This document shows positions 16,049 through 26,995 of a stretch of 64,000 bases of DNA, piece by piece. This DNA comes from Mesorhizobium kowhaii. GTDB lineage: Bacteria > Pseudomonadota > Alphaproteobacteria > Rhizobiales > Rhizobiaceae. Position 1 is the stretch's first letter. The number at the start of each line of letters is the position of its first letter. The position numbers and the translations under genes are program-made. The DNA lies in the NCBI RefSeq assembly GCF_003253745.1, contig NZ_MZXV01000040.1, forward strand, positions 1 through 64,000, in the 5' to 3' direction. The notes beneath the pieces were generated by a model that worked only from the letters and a program-made list of their open reading frames with translations, did no database searches and was not told the origin of the DNA.

Positions 16049-16076
16049 GAAAAAGCCGGGCGCGAAGCCCGGCTCT
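16049..16076 (-). terminator. lon terminator
   Basis: On the minus strand AGCCGGGC and GCCCGGCT (16054-16061 and 16067-16074) form an 8-bp stem with a 5-base loop, followed by a run of five T. It lies 130 bases past the lon stop. Confidence 0.75.
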
Positions 16077-16117
16077 CTGTTTGTGCACTGCAACTTTAGC
16101 GAAAACTAACGCACGGC

Positions 16118-16141
16118 CCCGAAAACCGCAGTCGGTTTTCG
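16118..16141. repeat. perfect 10-bp hairpin downstream of lon
   Basis: CCGAAAACCG and CGGTTTTCGG around a CAGT loop. It may be a second part of the lon transcript end or a dispersed palindromic element. Confidence 0.5.
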
Positions 16142-16168
16142 GAAAGGACCATGCGCAAGTCTCAAGTG

Positions 16169-16208
16169 TTAGAGCGTCCTTTGCGCGTCCAAGTGGACGC
16201 GCGGCGCT

Positions 16209-16212
<4 letters not shown>
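16169..16212. repeat. nested palindromic repeat over the lon stop codon
   Basis: TTAGAGCG (16169-16176) pairs with CGCTCTAA (16205-16212); inside, GCGCGTCC (16183-16190) pairs with GGACGCGC (16195-16202). The lon stop (16209-16211) is part of the outer stem. The shape resembles rhizobial intergenic palindromes; the number of genome copies cannot be seen here. Confidence 0.6.
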
Positions 16213-18620
<2,408 letters not shown>

Positions 18621-18926
18621 TGTCCAACCTTTCATGTCGCGGCCGCCAATCAGCCAACCGCGAATCTTATATTAACGACCGGGGATCGTTCCGCCTACCA
18701 CCGTTTGTGACGGGAGTTTTACAGCACAGAAATCGGGCACCTCGGCCTTCTCCAATTAGTTGGATGCACGATCCACAAAGATCAAGGGGCCAGTACAAAT
18801 CCACTCCTCCAACTTGCCCGTAAGTGACACATTTGCGACGGCAAGACCGGGCGCAGCCGCAAAACCCTGCGCGACAGCAAAACGGCGCCTTGCGGCGCCG
18901 TTTCAGAATTCCGCTGCGGGCTCATG
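18621..18926. other. lon upstream region and clpX 3' region
   Basis: Holds the lon promoter (not resolved with confidence) and the clpX terminator at 18880-18903. No small gene is supported. Expression of lon from heat-shock sigma is usual in the group, but I could not fix a convincing -35/-10 pair by eye. Confidence 0.4.
18880..18903 (-). terminator. clpX terminator
   Basis: AAACGGCGCC (18880-18889) and GGCGCCGTTT (18894-18903) form a 10-bp GC-rich stem with a 4-base loop; on the minus strand it ends in TTT, just after the clpX stop. Confidence 0.75.
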
Positions 18927-20201
18927 TCAGGCGCTGACATTGCCCTTCTTTTCCTTCTGTTCGGAATAGATGTAGAGCGGCCGGGCGCTGCCGGTCACCA
19001 CCTCTTCCGAAATCACCACTTCGCGCACGCCTTCGAGCGCGGGAAGTTCGAACATCGTGTCGAGCAGGATCGCTTCCATGATCGAGCGCAGGCCGCGCGC
19101 GCCGGTCTTGCGCTCGATGGCGCGCTTGGCGATCGCCGACAGGGCGTTCTCGTGGAAGGTCAGGTCGACATTCTCCATCTCGAACAGCCGCTGATACTGC
19201 TTGACCAGCGCGTTCTTCGGCTCGGTCAGGATCTGGATCAGCGCCGGCTCGTCAAGATCCTCCAGCGTCGCCAGAACCGGCAGACGGCCGACAAATTCGG
19301 GGATAAGGCCGAATTTCAAGAGATCCTCGGGCTCGACCAGGCGGAAGACATCGCCGGTGCGGCGATCCTCGGGAGAAGCGACGATGGCGCCGAAGCCGAT
19401 CGAGGTTTTTCTGCCGCGATCCGAGATGATCTTGTCCAGCCCGGCGAAGGCGCCGCCGCAGATGAACAGGATGTTGGCGGTGTCGACCTGCAGGAATTCC
19501 TGCTGCGGATGCTTCCTGCCGCCCTGCGGCGGCACGGAGGCGACGGTGCCTTCCATGATCTTCAGCAGTGCCTGCTGCACGCCCTCGCCCGACACGTCGC
19601 GGGTGATCGAGGGATTGTCGGACTTGCGCGAAATCTTGTCGATCTCGTCGATGTAGACGATGCCGCGCTGCGCCCGCTCGACATTGTAGTCGGCCGACTG
19701 CAACAGCTTGAGGATGATGTTTTCGACATCCTCGCCGACATAACCGGCTTCGGTCAGCGTCGTCGCATCAGCCATGGTGAAGGGCACGTCGATGATGCGG
19801 GCCAGCGTCTGCGCAAGCAGCGTCTTGCCGCAACCGGTCGGGCCGATCAGCAGGATGTTCGACTTGGCCAGCTCGACATCGTTGTTCTTGCCGGCATGCG
19901 CGAGGCGCTTGTAGTGGTTGTGGACCGCCACCGACAGCACGCGCTTGGCGTAGGGCTGGCCGATGACATAGTCGTCGAGAACCTTGAGGATCTCCTGCGG
20001 AGTCGGCACACCCTCGCGCGACTTCACCATCGAGGTCTTGTTCTCCTCGCGGATGATGTCCATGCAGAGCTCGACGCACTCGTCGCAGATGAAGACCGTC
20101 GGACCGGCGATCAGCTTGCGCACTTCGTGCTGGCTTTTGCCGCAAAACGAGCAGTAGAGCGTGTTCTTGGTATCGCCGCTGTTGTTGCCGACCTTGCTCA
20201 T
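18927..20201 (-). CDS. clpX: ClpX, ATP-dependent unfoldase of the ClpXP protease
   Basis: A 424-residue AAA+ unfoldase. The N-terminal zinc-binding domain has Cys17, Cys20, Cys39 and Cys42 (LYCSFCG, FICDECVELC). Walker A GPTGCGKT, Walker B IVYIDEIDK and the pore-loop GYVGEDVE follow, with a ClpP-docking LIGF-equivalent loop (SIGFGA). It unfolds tagged substrates and threads them into ClpP; in alphaproteobacteria this includes cell-cycle regulators. The start at 20201 has AGGACAGGAA before it. It lies 297 bases after clpP with space for its own promoter. Confidence 0.98.
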   Translation of the reverse strand: MSKVGNNSGDTKNTLYCSFCGKSQHEVRKLIAGPTVFICDECVELCMDIIREENKTSMVKSREGVPTPQEILKVLDDYVIGQPYAKRVLSVAVHNHYKRLAHAGKNNDVELAKSNILLIGPTGCGKTLLAQTLARIIDVPFTMADATTLTEAGYVGEDVENIILKLLQSADYNVERAQRGIVYIDEIDKISRKSDNPSITRDVSGEGVQQALLKIMEGTVASVPPQGGRKHPQQEFLQVDTANILFICGGAFAGLDKIISDRGRKTSIGFGAIVASPEDRRTGDVFRLVEPEDLLKFGLIPEFVGRLPVLATLEDLDEPALIQILTEPKNALVKQYQRLFEMENVDLTFHENALSAIAKRAIERKTGARGLRSIMEAILLDTMFELPALEGVREVVISEEVVTGSARPLYIYSEQKEKKGNVSA

Positions 20202-20498
20202 TTTCCTGTCCTTTCATGGCCGCCCGCCGATGGTCTGGCTGAAAGGGCGCATACTCTATCTATCGCGGGAATCCGCCGCCACCAGTCTCCCGGCTTTCCC
20301 GCAACGCATTCCGTACGAAACACAAATCAGAAAACGTGGCAATGATTCGCGACAGCCCCGCATAAAGCTAAGCCGCCGAAACTCAACATAGCCTTAACGT
20401 AGGCAATCCTGTCCGCCGAGGGAACAGCCAATTGTGGCCGAAATGCCGCAAGATGCGCCAAAAGCGCGTGATGCCGCCATCCAACTGCCAACTAGCCC

Positions 20499-21128
20499 TT
20501 ATGCCACAGCGCTTTCTGCCGCCTCGCGCGACGAAATGACCTTGTCGATCAGGCCGAAATCCCTGGCTTCGTCGGCGGTCATGAAATGGTCGCGGTCGAG
20601 AGTCTTCTCGATCTCTTCGTAGCTTTTGCCGGTGTGCTTGACGTAGACCTCGTTGAGGCGACGCTTCAGCTTGATGATGTCCTGGGCATGGCGCTCGATG
20701 TCGGACGCCTGGCCCTGGAAGCCGCCGGAAGGCTGGTGAACCATGATGCGGGCGTTCGGCGTGGCGAAGCGCATGTCCTTGTGGCCGGCGGTCAGGAGCA
20801 GCGAGCCCATCGAGGCCGCCTGGCCGATGCAGAGCGTCGACACGGCCGGCTTGATGAACTGCATGGTGTCGTAGATCGCCATGCCCGAGGTGACGACGCC
20901 GCCCGGCGAGTTGATGTAGAGGTTGATTTCCTTCTTCGGATTCTCGGCTTCGAGGAACAAAAGCTGCGCGCAGACCAGCGTCGCCATGCCGTCCTCGACC
21001 GGACCGGTGATGAAAATGATGCGCTCCTTGAGGAGGCGCGAGAAAATGTCGTAGGCCCGCTCGCCGCGATTGGTCTGTTCGACCACCATCGGAACGAGGT
21101 TCATGTAGGTTTCGACGGGGTTCTTCAT
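20499..21128 (-). CDS. clpP: ClpP, ATP-dependent Clp protease proteolytic subunit
   Basis: A 209-residue serine peptidase forming the tetradecameric chamber. The catalytic triad is Ser106 (GQAASMGS), His131 (IMVHQPSGG) and Asp180 (LDRDHFM). YINSPGG is the oxyanion-hole strand. N-terminal MVVEQTNRGERAYDIFSRLLK is the axial loop and processing region. First gene of the clpP-clpX-lon-hupB block, all on the minus strand. Confidence 0.98.
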   Translation of the reverse strand: MKNPVETYMNLVPMVVEQTNRGERAYDIFSRLLKERIIFITGPVEDGMATLVCAQLLFLEAENPKKEINLYINSPGGVVTSGMAIYDTMQFIKPAVSTLCIGQAASMGSLLLTAGHKDMRFATPNARIMVHQPSGGFQGQASDIERHAQDIIKLKRRLNEVYVKHTGKSYEEIEKTLDRDHFMTADEARDFGLIDKVISSREAAESAVA

Positions 21129-21459
21129 GGATTGTCTCTTATCTCGCGGTGGGATTCCGGCGCCGGGAAGACAGGCAGATCGGGCAGAATCGGTTCTGGA
21201 TCGTTGTTCTGTAAATAGGATGTCGGCTCATCCTTGTGCAAGGCCGACCCCTCCTAGCCATCTGGGTAAGTCGAATCAAGGTTACATTCGCGGGATTCAT
21301 CGACCCCGCGTCGTCATCGTTCGGCGACGTCATCACGATCCGTAGCAATTTCTTAACCGCATTGCTTAACGAAATGCGGCAAATTCCCTTCCCCCAGACA
21401 CCGCTTCCCCTACAATCCAACGTTGAACCGTCATTGTGCCGTTCAACAGGGGGAGTGTC
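21129..21459. other. divergent control region between clpP and a secreted-protein gene
   Basis: No gene supported. A short inverted repeat GTTGAAC (21422-21428) and GTTCAAC (21441-21447) lies just before the secreted protein's ribosome site and could act as an operator or a leader hairpin. The clpP promoter must also lie here. Confidence 0.4.
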
Positions 21460-22050
21460 ATGTTCAGGAAAACCGCATGCTTCACCATTGCCGGGCTGAC
21501 CATGCTCGGCACGATTTCTCAAACGGCGGCCGGCGGCCGCGCCGTCGAATGCTATGAACCGGTCCGCACGCCGGCTGTCTACGACACCGTGTACGAAGAC
21601 GTGCTGGTCAGCCCGCCCGGCCAGCAGGTCGACTATGTTCCCGCTATCTATGGCACCCGCGAACGCGTGGTGATGACGGTTCCGGCACAAGTGACCTACG
21701 AGGTCGTGCCTGCCGTCACCCGCACCGTCTACCACACGGTCCAGGTCGATGATGGCGGCTATTCCTGGGAATGGCGCGTCATCCATGGCCGCAAGGTGCT
21801 GTGCAAGATCTGGCACAAGGCGCGCTACGGGCGTGTCGCCGAGACCGTGGTGATACAGCCCGAACGGACACGACGCATCGTCACCCCGGCACAATACGAC
21901 AGCATTGCCGAGGAGGTGCTGGTGCAGCCGGAGCAAAGGCGCATCATCAATGTTCCCGCCTCCTACCAGACCGTCGCGCGGCGCGTGGTGGTCCGCGAAG
22001 GTTCATCCGGCTGGCGGCGCGTGCATATTCCCAGGCACTGCAATGGATAG
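21460..22050 (+). CDS. secreted repeat protein of unknown function (196 aa)
   Basis: Starts at ATG 21460 behind GGGGAG, with a signal peptide (MFRKTACFTIAGLTMLG, cleavage near QTAAG). The mature protein consists of a degenerate repeat rich in Pro, Val, Tyr and Glu: PAVYDTVYEDVLVSPP, VPAIYGTRERVVMTVPAQ, TPAQYDSIAEEVLVQPEQ and VPASYQTVARRVVV. The spacing suggests beta-hairpin modules that repeat a P-x-x-Y-x-T-V pattern. Between the repeats a basic, aromatic insert occurs (YSWEWRVIHGRKVLCKIWH). I do not recognise a named family; cell-envelope attachment is a guess. It overlaps the next small membrane gene by 8 bases. Confidence 0.7.
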   Translation: MFRKTACFTIAGLTMLGTISQTAAGGRAVECYEPVRTPAVYDTVYEDVLVSPPGQQVDYVPAIYGTRERVVMTVPAQVTYEVVPAVTRTVYHTVQVDDGGYSWEWRVIHGRKVLCKIWHKARYGRVAETVVIQPERTRRIVTPAQYDSIAEEVLVQPEQRRIINVPASYQTVARRVVVREGSSGWRRVHIPRHCNG

Positions 22051-22237
22051 CCTCGGCTGGATCGCCATCGCTTTCGGTGTTGCGGCGGCTTATCTCTTCC
22101 AGCGGTACAATCTGTACGATGCGGCGGCGCTAAGATGGAAAAGCCCGTCTGGACCCGATGAGTACTACGCTTATGCGGCGTTCTTCTTTTTTCTGACGAT
22201 CGCGGGGGTAGCGCTTTTCTTTTACGCCTCCGGCTAG
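22043..22237 (+). CDS. small two-span membrane protein (64 aa)
   Basis: A 64-residue protein with two hydrophobic segments (WIAIAFGVAAAYLF and AAFFFFLTIAGVALFFYA) joined by a polar loop containing RWKSPSGPDEYY. Its ATG lies inside the last codons of the secreted repeat-protein gene (8-base overlap), so translation is coupled. I do not recognise the family. The coupling suggests that the two products work together at the inner membrane and periplasm. Confidence 0.6.
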   Translation: MDSLGWIAIAFGVAAAYLFQRYNLYDAAALRWKSPSGPDEYYAYAAFFFFLTIAGVALFFYASG

Positions 22238-22260
22238 CGCGCTGTCTTACGAGGCTCCGT

Positions 22261-23364
22261 TCAGGCCACCTCCGCCCGCAGCCATGCCTTCAGGCCGGCG
22301 ATGTCGCCATCACCAATGGCGGCGGCAACGCGCCGGCCGACCGCCGCGCCGAACTTGTAGCCATGGCCGGAGCAGGCCGAGACGATCAGGCATCTGCCCT
22401 TCTCATGCGCCAGGAATTTCTCGTCGGCGGTGAAGGTGTAGGCGCAGGTGACGACCTCGGCCACGTCGTACTCATCGATGCGGGCGATCGGCGGTGAAAA
22501 CAGGTTGCGGATCGCCTCGCCCTCGCCCGGCACCGGGTCACGGTTCCAGTCGGCGTCGCTGGTCGGCACCCTGTGCAGCCCGGAACCGAATTTCATCCCG
22601 GCGCCGCCGGAGGGCGGGATCACGTAGCCGTCGACCGTGCCGCCTATATCGAGGACGACCGGTGCTGCCTGCCAGGCCGCCTTGAGGTCGGCCGGCGGTT
22701 CGACATAGGCAAGTGCTGTCCGATAGGTCTTCAACTCGCCGTCCAGTTCGGGGAACAGTTTCAACGCCCAGGCGCCGGCAGCGACGACGATGCGATCGGC
22801 CTGCATCGTTTCGCCGCTTTCGAGCACGACGTGACCGGCTTCGGTATCGACTTCGACGACCTTGCTGTTTTCGTAGACATTGGCGCCGTTGGTCCGCAGC
22901 CATTTGGCGAGGCCGGAGGCGATCTTGCGGCAATGCAGCGCGCCGCCCTCGGTCGAAAAATAAGCATAGCGGAACGAGCCGTCTTCAAGGAACGGCCAGC
23001 GTTCCACGGCTGCATCTGGCTCCAGCAATTCGAACGGAAAATTACCCTCCTCCAGGCCCTCGCGGTATTCCTCGGCCTCGTCGCCCGGCTCGCGCGAAAT
23101 GCAGACAAAGCCGCGCGCATCGAGGTGGCTTTCGCCGAGATCGGCCCACATCTCGTCCCAGGCCTGATACGCCTCGGTGATCAGCCGGCCATAGCCGGTA
23201 CCGGCCCGATAGGCACGGCGAATGATGCGGTGATGGTCGCCCGATGCCGCCAGCGGATTGGGGATCGGCCCCTGCTCGACGATGGAAACGCTGTGGCCGG
23301 CCTTGACCAGCGACCATGCGGTGGAAAGACCGGCAATGCCCGCGCCGACAACGATCACATTCAT
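22261..23364 (-). CDS. FAD-dependent amine oxidoreductase (monomeric sarcosine oxidase-like)
   Basis: A 367-residue DAO-family flavoprotein. The Rossmann motif VVGAGIAGLS is at 5-14, followed by GDHHRIIRRAYR as in sarcosine and methyltryptophan oxidases. Near the C-terminus CAYTFTADEKF places Cys307 where monomeric sarcosine oxidase attaches FAD covalently, and SACSGHGYKFG (329-339) is the matching FAD-binding close. Expected reaction: oxidation of a secondary or N-methyl amino acid with release of peroxide. It is divergent from the P450 gene with 118 bases between them. The exact amine is unknown. Confidence 0.85.
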   Translation of the reverse strand: MNVIVVGAGIAGLSTAWSLVKAGHSVSIVEQGPIPNPLAASGDHHRIIRRAYRAGTGYGRLITEAYQAWDEMWADLGESHLDARGFVCISREPGDEAEEYREGLEEGNFPFELLEPDAAVERWPFLEDGSFRYAYFSTEGGALHCRKIASGLAKWLRTNGANVYENSKVVEVDTEAGHVVLESGETMQADRIVVAAGAWALKLFPELDGELKTYRTALAYVEPPADLKAAWQAAPVVLDIGGTVDGYVIPPSGGAGMKFGSGLHRVPTSDADWNRDPVPGEGEAIRNLFSPPIARIDEYDVAEVVTCAYTFTADEKFLAHEKGRCLIVSACSGHGYKFGAAVGRRVAAAIGDGDIAGLKAWLRAEVA

Positions 23365-23482
23365 CCGTTCAGTCTTTCCGCAGCCGTATCGGCTGGCTCA
23401 ACGCATTGGGCCGCCAACATTAGTTCATTGGCCGCAACATACGGTCTGGAACCAGGCTGGCAAGCCGCGCTATTGGTCCGGC

Positions 23483-24733
23483 ATGACCAAATTGACGCCC
23501 CCCACCCTGGCCTTTGATCCAGCCACTCGCCACCTGAGGCTCGACCCGCATGAGCCGGCCTTTTTTCAAAATCCTTACGAGGCCTATGCCTTTCTGCACG
23601 GCGCATCGAATGCATTCTTCTGGGAAGAGTTCGGCTTCTGGTGCTTTGGCGGCTTCGACGACGTCAACCGGCTGCTGCGCGACCGTCGCTTCGGCCGCCA
23701 GAACCCGGCCGGCATTCCGGACAGGCGCGGTATCGGACAGGATCGAACCCATCTCAGGGCGTTCGACGGCATCGAAGCCAATTCGTTGCTGGAGCTGGAG
23801 CCACCGGTGCACACGCGGCTGAGAACATTGGTCAACCGTGCCTTCGTCTCGCGCCAGGTCGAACGGCTGCGGCCGCGTGTCGAAGCGCTCGCCAACGAAC
23901 TCATCGACCGTTTCGAACCGCACGGAGCCGTCGACCTCCTGCCCGCCTTCGCGGCGCCGCTACCGATCACCATCATTGCCGAAATGCTCGGCGTGCCGGT
24001 CGAGATGGGGCCGCAACTGCTCGACTGGTCGCACCAGATGGTCGCCATGTACATGCATGGCCGCACACGCGAAACCGAGGAGACGGCCAACCGCGCCGCA
24101 GGCGATTTTGCCGATTTCCTGCGTGGCTATGTCACCGAGCGGCGCAAGAACCCCGGTGATGACCTGCTGTCGCTGCTGATCTCGGCGCAGGAGGACGGCC
24201 AGAAACTGTCGGAGGACGAGATGGTATCCTCGGCGATCCTGCTGCTCAATGCGGGCCATGAAGCGACCGTGCATCAGACCGGCAATGCCGTGCGCTCGAT
24301 CCTGGCGCAAGGTGGCGATCCGCGCCGCTTCTTCGGCTCACCCGAAGCGACCGCGGCGACAGTCGAGGAATGCCTGCGCTTCGATGCGCCGCTGCATATG
24401 TTCACGCGCTACGCCTATCAGGAGATCGAAATCGCTCCCGGCATCGTCGTGCAGCCTGGCCAGACGATCGGGCTGCTGCTTGGCATGGCCAATCATGACC
24501 CACGCGCCTTCGCCGAACCGCTCGCCTTCAGCCCGGATCGGACGGACCAGAAGAATGTGTCCTTCGGCGCCGGCATCCATTTCTGCATCGGTGCGCCGCT
24601 CGCCCGGCTCGAATTGCAGGTGTCGCTGAAAACTTTGTTCGACCGCCACCCAAAGCTCCATCTTGCCGAACAGCCGCGGTTCCGCGACACTTACCACTTC
24701 CATGGGCTGGAAACGCTCGCCGTCGGCTTCTGA
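23483..24733 (+). CDS. cytochrome P450 (soluble, bacterial type)
   Basis: A 416-residue P450. Haem-ligand motif FGAGIHFCIG (361-370) with Cys368, the ExxR pair Glu296-Arg299, and an I-helix LLLNAGHEATVHQ (253-265) in which Thr262 is placed for oxygen activation. VNRAFVSRQVERLRP is the usual region after helix C. No membrane anchor, as for class I bacterial enzymes that use a ferredoxin; none is encoded nearby. ATG 23483 gives the normal N-terminus; the ribosome site is weak. Substrate unknown; the next gene (a secreted protein) is 24 bases downstream. Confidence 0.92.
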   Translation: MTKLTPPTLAFDPATRHLRLDPHEPAFFQNPYEAYAFLHGASNAFFWEEFGFWCFGGFDDVNRLLRDRRFGRQNPAGIPDRRGIGQDRTHLRAFDGIEANSLLELEPPVHTRLRTLVNRAFVSRQVERLRPRVEALANELIDRFEPHGAVDLLPAFAAPLPITIIAEMLGVPVEMGPQLLDWSHQMVAMYMHGRTRETEETANRAAGDFADFLRGYVTERRKNPGDDLLSLLISAQEDGQKLSEDEMVSSAILLLNAGHEATVHQTGNAVRSILAQGGDPRRFFGSPEATAATVEECLRFDAPLHMFTRYAYQEIEIAPGIVVQPGQTIGLLLGMANHDPRAFAEPLAFSPDRTDQKNVSFGAGIHFCIGAPLARLELQVSLKTLFDRHPKLHLAEQPRFRDTYHFHGLETLAVGF

Positions 24734-24757
24734 CGATCGCGGGCCTGGGGCTGCGAT

Positions 24758-25824
24758 ATGAGGGTGTTCTCGAGACCGGCGACGGCGTTCGCGGTGGCAT
24801 TGCTTTGCGCATGCCTGGGGGTGGCGCACGCCCAACAACAGCCGGAAAACATCCCATGGGAAAACAGCGTGGCGATCGCCCAGAAAATGGCGGCCGGTCT
24901 GCTGGAGCGGCAGACCGGATCGAAGGGCTTCCCGCCGACATCCTTTGCGGTCGAGGTTGATCTCAACCTCGACGGCTTTCCGGAGATCTTCGCCTATCGC
25001 CATAAACCGGACTGCGACGGCGTCCATTGCGGCAACTTCCTGTTTGTCCTCGAAGGCGACAGCTATCAGGAGGTCCTCGGCGACATTCCCGGTGCAAGAC
25101 TAGTGCCGCAGGACAAGATCGGGCTCAGCGCCTTCAAGCGAAACGGTTTTCTCGACATCCAGTCCGACCAGATGATGATCGGTTGGGACGGCAAGCGCTA
25201 TGTCGACGCCTCCACATTTCCTGCCTCGTCGCTCGATGGCGCCGCCTTCATGGCGGCTTGCCGGAAAAGCAAATCCAACGAGCAGCCGGCGGAAGGCGAA
25301 GCGGAACGCGTGAGCGCTGCCTGCGAATGCCAATTCAACCGGTTTCAGGTAACCGGCTTCACGCAGCCCGATCTCGACACGTACACCGCGTCGCTGGGCG
25401 AGAATTTCGAATATCCGACGGGCGCGAAAGAGATTGCCTGGCAAGCCCTTCTGAGAATGCCGAGGATGTCGGCACCGGCTGCGATGTCGCCAGCGGCAAG
25501 AGCCAATGGCCGCCGGCCTATTTCAATCATGGCGACCAGCCGCAGCAGAAGCTGAACTTCGAGGGCTTCCTCGATGCCTATCCGGCACAGGATTTCATCC
25601 TCACCAACCATAAGATTGGCTCACCGGACCGTGCGCTCAGCCTTTGCGGCTGCCTTGCGCGCGAGATGCCCCCCCAGGGCATCAGCCAGGAGGGGCTCGA
25701 TCTCCTGGTGCAGTATTATCGCAACGAGATTTCCGACGCCGAGATCGAGGCACAGGACGCCGAGGTCCTGACCTTCCACGACAAGGCGTCGGAGGCTTGC
25801 CTCAGCCAGTTCCCGGCGAAATAG
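24758..25824 (+). pseudogene. secreted protein gene with a frameshift
   Basis: Frame one starts at ATG 24758 with a signal peptide (TAFAVALLCACLGVAHAQ) and runs well into LGENFEYPTGAKEIAWQ, then loses protein-like character and stops at 25555. A second frame continues sensibly from SENAEDVGTGCDVASGK to a stop at 25824. Joining them at about 25430-25456 by moving back one base yields one product of about 355 residues. The two parts share a CxC motif block (ACECQFNRFQVTGF and LCGCLAREMPPQGI), suggesting two related modules. No slippery heptamer is obvious, so an indel or sequencing error is more likely than programmed shifting. Family unknown. Confidence 0.65.
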
Positions 25825-25858
25825 GATGGCGACGGTTGTCCAAACATATGACCGAGAC

Positions 25859-26575
25859 ATGACTGCGTTGAAATTCGCCTTCCTGGAAGAGCCGCCATTC
25901 TGCTTTACTGGTGCGTTGGGCGAGGTCTCAGGCTGTGACGTCGAGCTTGCGCGCAGGCTCGGTGAAATGCTCGGATTGGCGAGCTTCAAGCCGATCGAGA
26001 CCGAATTCGCTGAATTGCTGCCAGGGCTGGTCGAGGGCCGCTGGACCATGACGACCGGCTTGTTCGTCTCCGAAGAACGCAAGCGGCTTGTCGACTTCAC
26101 ACGGCCGATCTGGGCGCTGCAGGATGGGTTGCTGGTCGCGAAAGACAATCCGCGCGGCTTTCGCGGCTACCAATCCATTGCCAGGGACCGGACGGCGTTG
26201 CTTGGCGTCATAACCGATCAGGTCCAGCATCTCACGGCGCTTCACAACGGAATTGCGCCTGAGCAGATCAGGATGTTTGCAACGCAGGCCGATGCGGCGG
26301 ACGCAGTGGCCAACGGCATGGTGCACGCCTATGCCAGCGTTGCGATGGCGCATCGGGGCTATCTGACCCGGCGGCCCGAAATGCCGCTTGGCCTTGTCGG
26401 GGTTCCCGCCAGCGAAAAACAGCCATCGGCCGGTGCCTTCGCGATCGCCAAGGGCAACAGCGCCCTGCTCCGGAGCATCGATGCTTGCCTCGATGCATTG
26501 CTGGGCGGCGACTGGCACCGGCAGATGATGGCGCGATACGGATTTTCGGACAGCGATATCGATCGCGTCGTCTGA
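25859..26575 (+). CDS. family 3 solute-binding-protein fold without signal peptide
   Basis: About 238 residues with the amino-acid-binding-protein fold (SBP_bac_3): LKFAFLEEPPFCF, GCDVELARRLGEMLG, GRWTMTTGLFVSEERKRLVDFTRPI and a closing DWHRQMMARYGFSDSDI. These normally form the periplasmic receptor of polar amino acid ABC transporters. Here neither the ATG at 25859 nor the one at 25826 gives a signal peptide, and no permease or ATPase is adjacent. It may be a cytoplasmic sensor, a ligand-binding enzyme-like relative, or a gene that lost its signal. It follows the frameshifted gene closely. A dispersed palindromic repeat lies 23 bases downstream. Confidence 0.7.
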   Translation: MTALKFAFLEEPPFCFTGALGEVSGCDVELARRLGEMLGLASFKPIETEFAELLPGLVEGRWTMTTGLFVSEERKRLVDFTRPIWALQDGLLVAKDNPRGFRGYQSIARDRTALLGVITDQVQHLTALHNGIAPEQIRMFATQADAADAVANGMVHAYASVAMAHRGYLTRRPEMPLGLVGVPASEKQPSAGAFAIAKGNSALLRSIDACLDALLGGDWHRQMMARYGFSDSDIDRVV

Positions 26576-26597
26576 TCCGCCCTGGAAGCCTGTTTTT

Positions 26598-26645
26598 ATG
26601 CATGTCGTTCTCCCAAAACCGGGGCCACTTTTGGGCGACATGCAT
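26598..26645. repeat. 48-bp palindromic element, copy A1
   Basis: ATGCATGTCG (26598-26607) pairs with CGACATGCAT (26636-26645), and CCCAAAA pairs with TTTTGGG inside. A second copy lies at 46656-46703. Differences in the inner stem are compensated on both sides. Its last base is the first of the cupin gene's stop codon. Confidence 0.85.
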
Positions 26646-26989
26646 TAGAGCTTGATCACATACTCCTTGCGCGTCGTTTCAAGCACTTCCCAGCTGCCCT
26701 TGAAGCCGGGCCTGAGCACAAAGCTGTCGCCGGTTTTGACGGTGCGCGCCGCGCCGCCTTCTTCAGTGACGACCGAAACGCCGGACAGGATGTGGCAGAA
26801 CTCCCATTCGTCATAGACGATGCTCCATTTGCCCGGGGTCGATTCCCAGACGCCGGCATAGAGGCCGCCGTCCCGCTCCTCGACATTCCAGGTGCGGAAT
26901 TTCGGATCGCCCGAGATCAGCCGGTCTGGCGCCGGCGCGCCAGATTCGGGTTCGACGTTTTTGGTGTCGACGGAAAGAAATGCGGTCAT
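26645..26989 (-). CDS. small cupin protein (DUF861-type)
   Basis: A 114-residue single cupin: GLYAGVWESTPGKWSIVYDEWEFCHILSG holds the first cupin motif in a form typical of DUF861, with WEFCHIL in place of two metal histidines, and GDSFVLRPGFKGSWEVLETTRKEYV the second. Such proteins relate to ureidoglycine aminohydrolases and EutQ, but most are uncharacterised. It lies 6 bases after metY and is co-transcribed, so a role in sulfur or amino-acid metabolism is possible. Confidence 0.8.
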   Translation of the reverse strand: MTAFLSVDTKNVEPESGAPAPDRLISGDPKFRTWNVEERDGGLYAGVWESTPGKWSIVYDEWEFCHILSGVSVVTEEGGAARTVKTGDSFVLRPGFKGSWEVLETTRKEYVIKL

Positions 26990-26995
26990 GATCGA

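Noticed and set aside
18924..20345. 473-codon frame antisense to clpX
   Set aside because: clpX is certain on the other strand; the antisense frame has no recognisable domain or ribosome site.
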